Below are positions 18,517 to 28,117 of a stretch of 64,000 bases of DNA, in pieces (position 1 is the first letter of the stretch; the number at the start of each line of letters is the position of its first letter). The notes under the pieces were generated by a model. The model was not told the DNA's origin. It was given only the letters and a program-made list of their open reading frames with translations, and searched no databases. Source of the stretch: Paraclostridium bifermentans (lineage in GTDB: Bacteria > Bacillota > Clostridia > Peptostreptococcales > Peptostreptococcaceae); assembly GCF_019916025.1 (NCBI RefSeq), contig NZ_CP079737.1, forward strand, positions 806,001-870,000, given 5' to 3'. A program made the translations under genes and the position numbers.

Positions 18517-19278
18517 ATGATTAAATATATAGATATATTAGTAGGGATATTAGGGGTATGTTACTTTAGTTATCTAGAATTATTTTATGGAGGAATGGCC
18601 TTTGGAAGTTTCTTTTTAGTTATAGGTATTTCGCTTATAATATATCATTTTGTAAAAAACAAAATACATATTAATAAAAAATTAAAGAATGCAATTAAAA
18701 TATTTTTAACTATAATTCTATCAATATTTTTAATAGTAGAGTCTGTATTAATATTTTTTCCGAAAAATAATGAGAAGGAAAAATGTGATTATTTGATTGT
18801 ACTAGGTGCATCAGTTAAAAATACTAAGCCAAGTTTAACATTAAGAGGGCGACTTGATAAAGCTATTAAGTATTTAGATGATAGTAAAGATGATTGTTAT
18901 GTTGTTGTATCTGGAGGAAAAGGAAGTGATGAAAAACTTTCAGAGGCAAAAGCTATGGAAAATTATTTAGTAGAACATGGTGTAAATAAAAATAAAATAA
19001 TACTAGAAGATAAGTCTACAAATACATATGAAAACTTTAAATACAGTAAAGAAAAAATAGAAAAAAATAGTAATAAAGATATAAAAAATCTTAATGTAAA
19101 GGTTGTAACTACTGATTTTCACAGCTTTAGGAGTTTTATATTAGCCAAAGTAAATGGATATGGAAATGTTAATTTCTACACTAGTAAATCTATAAGTAAG
19201 TTTGTGCCAGTTTATTACGCAAGAGAGTTTTTTGCAACTATAAAAACTATGATATTTGACGTATTACCTAATTTATAA
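18517..19278 (+). CDS. YdcF/SanA-type DUF218 membrane protein
   Basis: Protein of 253 residues with three hydrophobic segments at the N-terminus (to about 85) and a DUF218 domain after them. The domain begins DYLIVLGASVKNTKPS, with VVSGGKGSDEKLSEA, LEDKSTNTYENFKYS and TTDFHSFRS, all conserved positions of the family. DUF218 proteins act in cell-envelope biology (SanA, ElyC), possibly on lipid-linked intermediates. AGGAGGAG precedes the ATG. The next gene is an LCP family cell-wall enzyme, which fits an envelope role. Confidence 0.88.
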   Translation: MIKYIDILVGILGVCYFSYLELFYGGMAFGSFFLVIGISLIIYHFVKNKIHINKKLKNAIKIFLTIILSIFLIVESVLIFFPKNNEKEKCDYLIVLGASVKNTKPSLTLRGRLDKAIKYLDDSKDDCYVVVSGGKGSDEKLSEAKAMENYLVEHGVNKNKIILEDKSTNTYENFKYSKEKIEKNSNKDIKNLNVKVVTTDFHSFRSFILAKVNGYGNVNFYTSKSISKFVPVYYAREFFATIKTMIFDVLPNL

Positions 19279-19363
19279 GATACTCTAAAATTTTATAAAT
19301 TAAGATTTAAATTTATTTATATGGATAAAATAAAGTTAATGAAAGTATAAGGGGCAATGAAAT

Positions 19364-20335
19364 ATGAATAAATTTAAAAAGTATTGTGTAGTATTGAGTG
19401 CTATTGTTGTGATTACATCTACTTTAAGTAATATATATGCGTTAAATAATTATAGTAAATCTGTAGAAACAGCTAAAATTAATAATAGTAAAAGTAGTGT
19501 GCAACAAGAAAATTTAGATAAAAATACTCAAGAAAAAAATAAAAACGTATCTAATATATTGCTAATAGGAAGTGACTCAAGTGGTTTTGATAAGGTAGGA
19601 AGATCAGATTCAATGATAATTCTTACTATAGATAAAGATAATAAAAATTTAAAACTAACTTCATTAGCAAGAGATACGCTAGTAAATATTCCTGGACATG
19701 GGTATGAAAAATTAACTCACGCATATGCATATGGAAAATCTAAGTTATTACTAGAGACTATAGAAAAAAATCTGAATATAGATTTAGATGGATATGTGGC
19801 TGTAAACTTTAATTCTTTTATAGATCTAGTTGATACTTTAGGTGGTGTTGAAGTAAATATTCATAAAAATGAAATAGAACATTTAAATGATATAATAGTA
19901 AACTCTTTTAAGGTAGCAAAAGATAAAGGGGAAGAACCCCAATTTATAAGATTTGAAGGTAACCAATTACTAAATGGATATCAAGCATTAGCTTATGCTA
20001 GAATAAGACAAATTGATAGTATATATGAAAGAGATAAAAGACAAAGAGATGTATTAAAAAGTATAGCTAATAAACTAGTAGAACTTCCTGTAACTAGTTA
20101 TCCAAAGGTTATAAAAGAAATGATGCCTTATGTAGATGTAAATTTACCTATATCAAAGCTTATTACAATAGCTATGACATCTAAAGAATTGTATAATTAT
20201 GAATTAGACCAAATGGAATTTCCAGTTGCAGAGTATAGAGAATCTGGAAGGCTTAAAAAAGACAATAGCTTTGTAGTTAAGTGGGATAAGACAGAAAATT
20301 TAAAAGTTTTAAATAATTTTATTTATAATAAATAA
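19364..20335 (+). CDS. LytR-CpsA-Psr (LCP) family cell-wall glycopolymer ligase
   Basis: Membrane-anchored extracellular enzyme of 323 residues. It has an N-terminal helix (about 7-27), a low-complexity spacer, then the LCP domain with LLIGSDSS, VGRSDSMIILTID, LTSLARDTLV and the LAYARIRQ / YERDKRQRDVL segments that hold the catalytic arginines and aspartates. Family members transfer teichoic acid or other polymers from undecaprenyl lipid to peptidoglycan. GGGGCAAT lies before the ATG. A strong terminator closes the gene. Confidence 0.93.
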   Translation: MNKFKKYCVVLSAIVVITSTLSNIYALNNYSKSVETAKINNSKSSVQQENLDKNTQEKNKNVSNILLIGSDSSGFDKVGRSDSMIILTIDKDNKNLKLTSLARDTLVNIPGHGYEKLTHAYAYGKSKLLLETIEKNLNIDLDGYVAVNFNSFIDLVDTLGGVEVNIHKNEIEHLNDIIVNSFKVAKDKGEEPQFIRFEGNQLLNGYQALAYARIRQIDSIYERDKRQRDVLKSIANKLVELPVTSYPKVIKEMMPYVDVNLPISKLITIAMTSKELYNYELDQMEFPVAEYRESGRLKKDNSFVVKWDKTENLKVLNNFIYNK

Positions 20336-20370
20336 AATTTATTTAAAACTTATAAACTTTGGGTATTATT

Positions 20371-20403
20371 ATAAAAGTAAAGGTTTAAAACCTTTACTTT
20401 TAT
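20371..20403 (+). terminator. Rho-independent terminator after LCP gene
   Basis: AAAAGTAAAGG pairs with CCTTTACTTTT across a short loop and runs into a T/A tail. Confidence 0.85.
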
Positions 20404-20509
20404 TTAATTAATATAAGCGTAAATTTGCTGTTATATTGACAAAAGGAGAATAATGGAGTACAATAATTAATAAAGATTATCATTTGAAAATGAAGGCGGT
20501 AAATGTAAA

Positions 20510-20944
20510 ATGAATCAAATGGATATATTAAAGGAAAAGTTAAAGGAAACGGGATTTAAAATAACTCCTCAAAGAAGAGCTATTGTAGAGACGTTACTAA
20601 AGCATAAGGATGAACATTTAAGTAGTGAAGAAATATATGACCTAGTAAGAGTTGATTGTCCAGAAATAGGACTTGCTACAGTTTATAGAACGATGCAATT
20701 ACTAGATGAAGTTGGTGCAATTTCTAAATTAAACTTAGATGATGGATGCATAAGATATGAAATCGATTTAGATGACTCTGATGCACACAATCATCATCAT
20801 TTAATATGTAAAAACTGTGGGAAGATAATAGAGGTAAAAGAAGATTTACTAGATTCTATAGAACTGGAAATACAAAAATTATATAATTTTAGCATAATAG
20901 ACCACGATCTTAAATTTTATGGTTTATGCGAATCCTGTAAGTAA
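20510..20944 (+). CDS. fur: Fur family metal-responsive repressor
   Basis: Repressor of 144 residues. The N-terminal winged helix shows ITPQRRAIVETLL and GLATVYRTMQLLDE. The dimer domain has the metal-binding cluster HNHHHLICKNCGKI and a C-terminal CESC pair, giving two CxxC structural zinc sites. This points to iron-responsive Fur rather than PerR, but the metal cannot be fixed by eye. The upstream region near 20470 has a weak Fur-box-like GATTATCATTT, so autoregulation is possible. The right-edge permease promoter carries much better Fur boxes. Confidence 0.9.
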   Translation: MNQMDILKEKLKETGFKITPQRRAIVETLLKHKDEHLSSEEIYDLVRVDCPEIGLATVYRTMQLLDEVGAISKLNLDDGCIRYEIDLDDSDAHNHHHLICKNCGKIIEVKEDLLDSIELEIQKLYNFSIIDHDLKFYGLCESCK

Positions 20945-20949
20945 AGATG

Positions 20950-20975
20950 AGCCCCTTATTGGGGCTTAAAATTTT
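20950..20975. terminator. Bidirectional terminator between fur and ydjM-like gene
   Basis: AGCCCC and GGGGCTT arms around TTATT are followed by AAAATTTT. The hairpin lies at the ends of the convergent genes and overlaps the stop codon of the minus-strand gene. Confidence 0.75.
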
Positions 20976-21703
20976 GATAGAGTTAACAAAATACATAATA
21001 TTAGTATTAATATAAATAGAATTTCTAATATATTGCTTAAACGCCCTCCAACTCTTAAAAATCCAAGAGAAAATTTCTTTTCACTGATAGGATAAAAAAG
21101 TGGTATTCCTGATTTTGTAAATAAATCTCCTAAAAATAAATGAGATGCATATCCGATAGTTCCAAAAAAGCATAAATTTGATATATTAGTTAATAACTCA
21201 ATTTGTTTAAGTAAAAAACTTATGATTAAGATTGCTAAAATACTATGTGATAATTTCCTGTGTTTTAACCAAGGAAAAGAAGCTAAAACAATGTTAAATA
21301 GAATAAAATAGAATTTACCATTAGCTAAATATATGCAAATTGCTAAAAGTAAAAATATTAGAGATAAAAATAGCTTTCTTAAAAAGCCATGATTAATTTT
21401 AGCTTCTAATATTATTATTGCTATAAATGTTATTACTGAACTTATGAAAAAATTTTCATTTATTTTTAAAGATATTAAAAAAATTAATATATCTAATGTA
21501 TAAACAATAATCTTATAAATCTTTTTAGATGTATGATGATTTAAAAGTGTATTAGATATAACGGAGTTTGACGTGTCTAAATCGGGTAATATTGAAAATA
21601 ATGAACAGATTCCAATATTCATTAGAGAAATTGGCTTATTAAATAGGATAGAAGCTTGCAGTGAAGCCAAAATACCTATAGTGAAATGAGTTTTACCACG
21701 CAT
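20966..21703 (-). CDS. YdjM-like membrane-bound metal-dependent hydrolase (DUF457)
   Basis: Polytopic protein of 245 residues with about six helices. The N-terminal MRGKTHFTIGI, the SILPDLD motif and the histidine-rich HRKLSHSILA are the conserved metal-binding positions of the YdjM/DUF457 family; GYASHLFLGDLFTKSG is the last. The family is annotated as inner-membrane metal-dependent hydrolases, LexA-regulated in some bacteria. I saw no clear LexA box here. The start ATG lies behind GGGGAGG. The substrate is unknown. Confidence 0.88.
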   Translation of the reverse strand: MRGKTHFTIGILASLQASILFNKPISLMNIGICSLFSILPDLDTSNSVISNTLLNHHTSKKIYKIIVYTLDILIFLISLKINENFFISSVITFIAIIILEAKINHGFLRKLFLSLIFLLLAICIYLANGKFYFILFNIVLASFPWLKHRKLSHSILAILIISFLLKQIELLTNISNLCFFGTIGYASHLFLGDLFTKSGIPLFYPISEKKFSLGFLRVGGRLSNILEILFILILILCILLTLSKF

Positions 21704-21925
21704 TATAACCTCCCCAAAATATTATATTTTGAGAATAGCAAAATAATTATAGTTTGTCAAAACAATACGGTAAATGTATTTTAAATATATCTTAAAATAT
21801 ACTTCAACTTGTGATACAATTATAATAACTGGTAAAGAGTGCGTGATTTGATATTATTTGTATGTTCGTTAAGGAACGTTTAAAGAGTGAGATTTAAAAA
21901 GTGCGAAAAGTTAGGACAAAAGGAG

Positions 21926-23605
21926 ATGATGCAATTGTTCAAAAAGAGTTTGAATAAAATTAAAGTTATGGCTCTGGGTGGGCTAAACGAAATCGGAAAA
22001 AACATGACTGTCATTGAATATAAAGATGAAATTATCGTTATAGATTCAGGGTTAAGTTTTCCAGAAGAAGAGATGCTAGGGGTAGATATAGTTATACCAG
22101 ATGTAACTTACTTAGTGAAGAATAAGGACAGAGTTAAGGGAATATTTATAACTCATGGTCATGAGGACCATATCGGAGCATTACCATATGTATTAAAAAA
22201 GATAAATGTTCCAGTATATGCTTCTAAGTTAACGGTTGGGCTTATACAAGTAAAATTAAAAGAACACAAATTAAATAATGTAAATTTAAATGTTATAACT
22301 CCAGGTCAAGCTATAAATCTTAAAAACTTTGAAGTAGAGTTTTTAAAAGTAAATCATAGTATACCAGATGCTTGTGCAATAGCAGTTCATACTGACCAAG
22401 GGATAATATTCCATACAGGTGACTTTAAAATAGACCTAACTCCTATAGATGGAGAAGTAATGAATTTTCAAAGAATATGTGAATTAAGCAAAAAAGGTGT
22501 ATTATTAATGCTTGCTGATAGTACAAACATTGAAAGACCAGGATATAACCCATCAGAAAGAACTGTAGGAACAGGACTTGATGGATTATTTGCAAAGGCT
22601 AACAACAGCAGAATAATAGTTGCAACATTTGCTTCTAATATACACAGATTACAACAAATTGTTAATGCTGCTCAAAAATTTGGAAGAAAAGTTGCTGTAT
22701 CAGGAAGATCTATGGTTAATGTTATGGGTGTAGCAAGAGAATTAGGCTATATAGACATAGATGATGAAATGATAATAGATTTAAATGATATTCATAGATA
22801 TGAAGATAATGAATTAGTTATAATAACAACTGGATCTCAAGGAGAGCCTATGTCAGCACTTGCTAGAATGGCATCAGCTGAACATAAAAAAGTAGAAATA
22901 AGACAAGGTGATTTAGTAATAATATCAGCACATCCAATACCAGGGAATGAAAAACTTATTTCTAAAGTTGTAAACTGTTTATTTGAAAAAGGTGCAGAAG
23001 TTGTTTATGATGATGCAGCGGATATACACGTTTCAGGTCATGCTAGACAAGAAGAATTAAAATTAATGCACAGATTAGTAGCTCCTAAGTTCTTTATGCC
23101 TGCTCATGGTGAGTTCAGAATGTTAAAGAAACATGCAGAGGTAGCAGAAGATTTAGGTATGCCAAGTCAAAATATATTTGTGATGAAAACAGGTGAAGTT
23201 TTAGAATTAGATAAAACTTCAGCAAAAGTTGCATCACATGTTCCAACTGGAAATGTATTAGTTGATGGACTTGGAGTTGGAGATGTAGGAAATATAGTTT
23301 TAAGAGATAGAAAGCATCTATCAGAAGATGGATTAATGATAGTTGTAGTTACAATATCTAAAGAAGATGGAAAAGTTTTAGCAGGGCCAGATATAATATC
23401 TAGAGGATTTGTATATGTAAGAGAATCTGAAGACTTAATGGATGGAGCTAAAACTGTTATAAAGAATGTTTTAATAGCTTGTGAGCAAAGTCATATAAAA
23501 GAATGGGCTTACTTAAAAAATAATATAAAGGATAACTTAAAAGAGTACTTATATCAAAGAACTAAGAGAAATCCTATGATACTTCCTATTATAATGGAGG
23601 TATAA
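21926..23605 (+). CDS. Ribonuclease J
   Basis: Metallo-beta-lactamase/beta-CASP ribonuclease with 5'-3' exonuclease and endonuclease activity in mRNA turnover. The signature THGHEDHIGALPYV gives the zinc ligands. ALGGLNEIGKNM at the N-terminus and SGHARQEELKLM plus MPAHGEFRML further on are family positions. The frame is open from a GTG at 21887 (572 aa), but AAAGGAGATGATG favours the ATGs at 21926/21929, or a TTG at 21935. These give 559-556 aa, close to the 555 aa of Bacillus RNase J1. A possible TATAAT lies near 21823, leaving a leader of about 90 bases. The terminator at 23611 follows. Confidence 0.95.
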   Translation: MMQLFKKSLNKIKVMALGGLNEIGKNMTVIEYKDEIIVIDSGLSFPEEEMLGVDIVIPDVTYLVKNKDRVKGIFITHGHEDHIGALPYVLKKINVPVYASKLTVGLIQVKLKEHKLNNVNLNVITPGQAINLKNFEVEFLKVNHSIPDACAIAVHTDQGIIFHTGDFKIDLTPIDGEVMNFQRICELSKKGVLLMLADSTNIERPGYNPSERTVGTGLDGLFAKANNSRIIVATFASNIHRLQQIVNAAQKFGRKVAVSGRSMVNVMGVARELGYIDIDDEMIIDLNDIHRYEDNELVIITTGSQGEPMSALARMASAEHKKVEIRQGDLVIISAHPIPGNEKLISKVVNCLFEKGAEVVYDDAADIHVSGHARQEELKLMHRLVAPKFFMPAHGEFRMLKKHAEVAEDLGMPSQNIFVMKTGEVLELDKTSAKVASHVPTGNVLVDGLGVGDVGNIVLRDRKHLSEDGLMIVVVTISKEDGKVLAGPDIISRGFVYVRESEDLMDGAKTVIKNVLIACEQSHIKEWAYLKNNIKDNLKEYLYQRTKRNPMILPIIMEV

Positions 23606-23610
23606 AACAG

Positions 23611-23649
23611 AAAGATTGAATATAATATATTATATTCAATCTTTTTTTT
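23611..23649 (+). terminator. Rho-independent terminator after RNase J
   Basis: AAAGATTGAATATAA pairs with its inverted copy and is followed by eight Ts. The AGGAGG of the next gene starts directly after it. Confidence 0.88.
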
Positions 23650-23661
23650 AGGAGGAAAAGC

Positions 23662-23997
23662 ATGGGGGTATATGAAAGTACTACAAAACTTGCAAGTGAT
23701 ATAAAGGACAGTAAAGAGTATAAAGAATTTAGAAAGTATATGAAAGTCGTAAGATCTAATCCAAACTATGAATTAATTTTAAATAATCATAAAAAAATTG
23801 AAATGGATATAAGATCGAAAAAATTAAGAGGGGTAAAATTAGATAGTAAAACATTAAAGATGTCACAAGATTTAAAGAAGCAAATATCTGCTAATAAAGA
23901 TTTAAAAAGTTATTTAGAATGTGAACAAAAATTTACAACAATGATGGATAAAATAAATAAAATTTTAGCATCGGCAGTATATGAAGATTACAAATAA
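23662..23997 (+). CDS. YlbF/YmcA family protein
   Basis: All-helical protein of 111 residues of the YlbF/YmcA (com_ylbF) family. It has an N-terminal helix KLASDIKDSKEYKEFRKYM and a central charged helix. In Bacillus, YlbF, YmcA and YaaT form the Y-complex, which works with RNase Y in mRNA maturation and affects biofilm, competence and sporulation. Its place right after RNase J suits an RNA-processing role. The strong AGGAGG lies beside the terminator tail, so read-through from RNase J probably feeds it. Confidence 0.85.
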   Translation: MGVYESTTKLASDIKDSKEYKEFRKYMKVVRSNPNYELILNNHKKIEMDIRSKKLRGVKLDSKTLKMSQDLKKQISANKDLKSYLECEQKFTTMMDKINKILASAVYEDYK

Positions 23998-24051
23998 ACA
24001 GGACTTCTTGTACAAATTGAATGAAATTATTTAGACAATATGACTATATGT

Positions 24052-24066
24052 GTGAAAACGTTTTTA
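24052..24066 (+). promoter_or_regulatory. Candidate CcpA cre site before the sugar ABC ATPase
   Basis: GTGAAAACGTTTTTA matches the core TGNAANCG and central ACGT symmetry of cre operators, with two mismatches at the outer positions. It lies about 45 bases before the ATPase start, where CcpA would act on the promoter. This is a pattern match only. Confidence 0.5.
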
Positions 24067-24111
24067 ATATATACTTAAACTATATTAAATATGGTTTGGG
24101 GGAGATTAAAA

Positions 24112-25221
24112 ATGGCAGAGGTAATTTTAAAAAATATAGGGAAGTCGTATGATAATGGTTATGAAGCTGTAAAAGATGTAAATATAGATATAGACGATAA
24201 AGAATTTGTTGTTTTAGTAGGGCCATCTGGTTGTGGAAAGTCTACAACACTTAGAATGATAGCTGGTCTTGAGGAAATATCATCAGGAGAGTTATATATA
24301 GGAAATAAAATAGTAAACGATGTAGCACCAAAAGATAGAGATATAGCTATGGTTTTCCAAAATTATGCATTATATCCGCATCTAAGCGTATATGAGAATA
24401 TGGCATTTGCGCTTAAACTAAGAAAGATGCCAAAAGCTGAAATAGATTCTAAAGTTAGAGAAGCTGCAAGAATACTAGATTTAGAAAAAGTCTTAGATAG
24501 AAAACCAAAAGCATTATCAGGTGGACAAAGACAAAGGGTTGCGCTAGGAAGAGCGATAGTAAGAAATCCTAAGGTATTCTTAATGGATGAACCACTATCA
24601 AACTTAGATGCTAAGCTTAGAACTGCAATGAGAACAGAAATTACAAAGTTACACAAAAAGCTTGGAACAACATTTATATATGTAACACATGACCAAGTAG
24701 AAGCTATGACTATGGCTGATAGAATAGTTATAATGAAAGACGGAGTTATTCAACAAATAGATACTCCACAACATGTATATGATAATCCAGATAATATGTT
24801 CGTTGCAGGATTTATAGGAGCTCCTCAAATGAACTTAATAGATTGTAATATATCTGAAGAAAATAATGTTGTTTTCGCAAATGCTAAAGACTTTAAAATA
24901 GCATTAGACAAAATAAAAGCAGATATATTAAAGAAAAATGGTTATATAGGTAAAGAAGTTGTATTAGGAATAAGACCAGAAGACATTCATATAGAAGATA
25001 TATTTATAGATAACAGCCAAGATACAATATTTAATGCTACAGTAGAGATAAGTGAGCTTATGGGGGCAGAAGTATATGCATACTTAACTGTTGGAGGTAA
25101 GAGTATAACTTCAAGATTTGATTCAAGATACAATGTTAAATACGGTCAGAACTTAAAATTAGCTCTAGATAAAAATAAAGTTCATCTATTTGATAAAGAA
25201 ACTACTGATGCAATAAGATAG
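24112..25221 (+). CDS. Sugar ABC transporter ATP-binding protein (MalK/MsmK/UgpC type)
   Basis: ATPase of 369 residues that energises carbohydrate importers. It has Walker A GPSGCGKST, Q-loop QNYALYPH, signature LSGGQRQR, Walker B VFLMDEPLSNLDAKL and the switch histidine in THDQ, then a C-terminal TOBE-type domain with GIRPEDIH. An upstream in-frame ATG exists at 24091, but GGGGGAG points to the ATG at 24112. No permease or binding protein is adjacent, so it is probably a shared ATPase serving several importers, as MsmK/MsmX do. A cre-like site lies upstream. Confidence 0.94.
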   Translation: MAEVILKNIGKSYDNGYEAVKDVNIDIDDKEFVVLVGPSGCGKSTTLRMIAGLEEISSGELYIGNKIVNDVAPKDRDIAMVFQNYALYPHLSVYENMAFALKLRKMPKAEIDSKVREAARILDLEKVLDRKPKALSGGQRQRVALGRAIVRNPKVFLMDEPLSNLDAKLRTAMRTEITKLHKKLGTTFIYVTHDQVEAMTMADRIVIMKDGVIQQIDTPQHVYDNPDNMFVAGFIGAPQMNLIDCNISEENNVVFANAKDFKIALDKIKADILKKNGYIGKEVVLGIRPEDIHIEDIFIDNSQDTIFNATVEISELMGAEVYAYLTVGGKSITSRFDSRYNVKYGQNLKLALDKNKVHLFDKETTDAIR

Positions 25222-25231
25222 TAAACTATTT

Positions 25232-25275
25232 AAAAGCTGAGAAACTAAGAGTATATTTTGGTTTCTCAGCTTTTG
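25232..25275 (+). terminator. Rho-independent terminator after ABC ATPase
   Basis: AAAAGCTGAGAAAC pairs perfectly with GTTTCTCAGCTTTT. Confidence 0.88.
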
Positions 25276-25316
25276 TTTTATAATAGATATAAGTAAACTA
25301 AAAAATAAGAGGTGGG

Positions 25317-26090
25317 ATGGTGAAGGATTTAATAGAGTTTTTTGAAAGTCAATTGGGGAAAAAGATTAATTTATACAAATATAATAAAAATGATATTTTA
25401 AAAGAAAATCATCAAGTTGTAGTTTGGGACAATCAAAAGTATGTTATTGAACTTATAGAAGAGAATAATATTAATAATTTAAAAGGCAATTTTTATTTGA
25501 TATATCAAAAGAATGTAAATAAGACTTTACTAAATGAGATTTTAACGACTCTATATGAAGATGTTAATATAGTAAACTATAAAGGAAATTTTATATTAAA
25601 TACAAATAATATAGACTTAATAAATAAGGATACTCCTCAAATCATAGAGACTGAATCTTATGAAAAGACATACATAATAAATTTAGGGCAAATTAAAAGT
25701 AAAGATGAGTTTGATATTAAGCTAGATTTGACTGAAAAATTAAAAAAATACATAGCAATTGAAAATAGTGATAGGAAATATTTTGATATATTTGATTTAG
25801 CTTTATATAACATGATTGAGATATGTGGAACTGATATTATATATAAAAATTTATTTGATTATAATTTAATTTATAAGATAGATAATTTAGTTTTAGAAAC
25901 TGGAATAGCTTTTATAGAAAATGGATTTAACATATCAAAGACATCTAACAATATATATTTGCATAGAAATACGTTAATATATAGACTAGAAAAAATTAAA
26001 GATATATTGGGAATGGATATAAAAAACTTTAATGAAGCTTGCATATACTATATAATTGTAAAGAATTATTTGGTAAACAAAACCATATAA
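25317..26090 (+). CDS. PucR/CdaR-type transcriptional regulator
   Basis: Protein of 257 residues. The C-terminal 60 residues form a PucR-type helix-turn-helix, with FIENGFNISKTSNNIYLHRNTL and YRLEKIKDILG. The N-terminal 190 residues have no family I recognise and may sense a ligand. It has its own TATAAT-like -10 at about 25278 and GAGGTGGG before the ATG. Lying directly downstream of the MsmK-type ATPase, it may control carbohydrate uptake, but that is inference from position. Confidence 0.82.
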   Translation: MVKDLIEFFESQLGKKINLYKYNKNDILKENHQVVVWDNQKYVIELIEENNINNLKGNFYLIYQKNVNKTLLNEILTTLYEDVNIVNYKGNFILNTNNIDLINKDTPQIIETESYEKTYIINLGQIKSKDEFDIKLDLTEKLKKYIAIENSDRKYFDIFDLALYNMIEICGTDIIYKNLFDYNLIYKIDNLVLETGIAFIENGFNISKTSNNIYLHRNTLIYRLEKIKDILGMDIKNFNEACIYYIIVKNYLVNKTI

Positions 26091-26183
26091 AAACCATATA
26101 ATTGATGTTTATTAAAATACTCGCATAAATTTAGGCAAAATGTGAAAAAATAGTATCAAATAAAACATCAAGAGGTGAAATTA

Positions 26184-27344
26184 ATGAGACGATTTACTAG
26201 TGTAGTTTTAGCTATTATGATGGTTTTTATGTCTTTTAGCTTTACAGCTTTTGCAGATGATAAAAAAGCTAATACATCTATGGAATTATCATCTAAATCA
26301 GCTATACTAATGGATGTAGGAAGTGGACAAATATTATTTGAAAAAAATTCACATGAGAAACTTCCTCCAGCAAGTGTTACAAAAGTAATGACAATGTTAC
26401 TTGCAGTTGAAGCTTTAGATAGTGGAAAGATAAAGTTAGATGACCAGGTTCAAATAAGTGAAAGAGCATCGGAAATGGGTGGAAGTCAGATTTTCTTAGA
26501 ACCAGGAGAAACTCAAAAGGTTGATGATTTACTAAAAGGTATCGCAGTTGCTTCTGCAAACGATGCATGTGTAGCTATGGCTGAGTTCATAGGAGGAAGT
26601 GAAGAAGAGTTTGTTGGTATGATGAATGATAAAGCAAAAGAATTGGGAATGAAAGATACTCATTTTGCTAATACAAACGGATTACCTGTAGACAATCACT
26701 ATACATCAGCACATGATATAGCTTTAATGTCTAAAGAATTATTAAAGCATGAGAAAATAACTAAATATCTAACAACATGGATGGACAAAATAGTAGTTGG
26801 TAAAAAGCAAGTATCAATAGGTCTTGCTAATACTAATAAAATGATAAAACACTATCAAGGAGCAACTGGTGTAAAAACAGGATTTACTCAAGAAGCAAAA
26901 TATTGTCTATCAGCATCAGCGAAAAGAGGAGAGACTCATTTAGTTGCAGCTACTTTAGGTGCTCCTACAACACAAGAAAGATTTAAAGATGCATCATCTC
27001 TTTTAAGTTATGGATTTGCAAACTATGAAAGTGTTAAATTATGCTCTAAAGGAGATGCTATAGCTACACTAAAATTAGATAAAGCTGAAGAAAATAAAGT
27101 TAACTTAGTTGCAAAAGACGATTTGACAGCTCTTATCAAAAAAGGTGAAAGTAAAGATTTTACTAAGAAAATACAAGTTAGTGAAAATATAAAAATGCCA
27201 GTTAAAAAAGGTACTAAATTAGGAACTATAAACATTTATAAAGGAAATAATCAAGTAGGTAAAGTTGATCTTGTAAATGAAAAAGATATAAATAAAGCAA
27301 GTTACTTTAGAATGTTTGAAAGAGTAATAGACAACATGTTTTAA
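26184..27344 (+). CDS. dacF: D-alanyl-D-alanine carboxypeptidase (DacF/PBP5 type)
   Basis: Exported serine peptidase of 386 residues that trims the terminal D-Ala from peptidoglycan stem peptides. A signal peptide (about 1-25, ending FAFAD-like) is followed by the S11 peptidase motifs: SVTK (SxxK), SAN (SxN) and KTG in VKTGFT. A C-terminal beta-rich domain and an amphipathic tail (YFRMFERVIDNMF) should hold it on the membrane. GAGGTGAAA places the start at the ATG at 26184 rather than the in-frame GTG at 26175. DacF proteins can act in sporulation; a housekeeping role is equally possible. Confidence 0.95.
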   Translation: MRRFTSVVLAIMMVFMSFSFTAFADDKKANTSMELSSKSAILMDVGSGQILFEKNSHEKLPPASVTKVMTMLLAVEALDSGKIKLDDQVQISERASEMGGSQIFLEPGETQKVDDLLKGIAVASANDACVAMAEFIGGSEEEFVGMMNDKAKELGMKDTHFANTNGLPVDNHYTSAHDIALMSKELLKHEKITKYLTTWMDKIVVGKKQVSIGLANTNKMIKHYQGATGVKTGFTQEAKYCLSASAKRGETHLVAATLGAPTTQERFKDASSLLSYGFANYESVKLCSKGDAIATLKLDKAEENKVNLVAKDDLTALIKKGESKDFTKKIQVSENIKMPVKKGTKLGTINIYKGNNQVGKVDLVNEKDINKASYFRMFERVIDNMF

Positions 27345-27371
27345 AAGGCCTAGATAAACTAGGTCTTTTTT
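27343..27371 (+). terminator. Rho-independent terminator after dacF
   Basis: AAAAGGCCTAG and CTAGGTCTTTTT arms around a 5-base loop overlap the dacF stop codon. Confidence 0.85.
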
Positions 27372-27490
27372 ACTTTATTAAATAATATAAGTATTGGATT
27401 TAGCTAAATGAATTTTATAAATGATGATTTGATTATAAACATAGATATTGTTATAATAATATTAAAACTTAAAAAATAGGAGAAAATTGA

Positions 27491-28084
27491 ATGAATATGT
27501 TAAGTCAGTTTTTGGTAACTGCAGTAGGAATAGCAGTTGCTATATCTGTTCATGAATTTGGACATGCATATGTAGCTCATCTTCTAGGAGATGATACTGC
27601 AAAAATGAGCGGAAGAATGACGTTAGATCCATTAAAACATCTGGATCCATTAGGACTTATAATGCTTATAATTGCAAGATTTGGGTGGGCAAAGCCAGTT
27701 CCTGTAAATCCAAATAATTTTAAAAATTATAAGGTTGGGAATTTAATAGTTTCTTTAGCAGGACCAGCATTTAATCTGTTGACTGCTATAATATTTGCAA
27801 ACCTTATGAGATTTGCGAATATTGAAGCAGTACTAATTATATTTAATGCTATAGTTTCGTATTGTATAGGATTTGCAGCATTTAACCTATTACCATTGCC
27901 ACCACTTGATGGATGGGGAATAATATCTACATTTATACCACTTAAATATTATGATGTTGCGTATAAGTATGAAAGTATGAGTACATTTATATTTATACTT
28001 TTAATATTAACTAATTTCCATTTAATAATATTAAATCCTATAGTAAATGTATTATATAGTATAGTGGCTACATTTATAATTTAA
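27491..28084 (+). CDS. Site-2-protease-like M50 metallopeptidase
   Basis: Integral membrane protein of 197 residues with the zinc motif HEFGH near residue 21 and the second ligand segment FNLLPLPPLDGW. This compact form without a PDZ domain is common in Firmicutes and usually precedes scpAB, as it does here (34 bases before scpA). It would cleave substrates within the membrane; the substrate is unknown. An AGGAG site lies 8 bases before the ATG. Confidence 0.93.
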   Translation: MNMLSQFLVTAVGIAVAISVHEFGHAYVAHLLGDDTAKMSGRMTLDPLKHLDPLGLIMLIIARFGWAKPVPVNPNNFKNYKVGNLIVSLAGPAFNLLTAIIFANLMRFANIEAVLIIFNAIVSYCIGFAAFNLLPLPPLDGWGIISTFIPLKYYDVAYKYESMSTFIFILLILTNFHLIILNPIVNVLYSIVATFII

Positions 28085-28117
28085 ATGGTAAATTTATACT
28101 AAAAACCGAGGTAATTT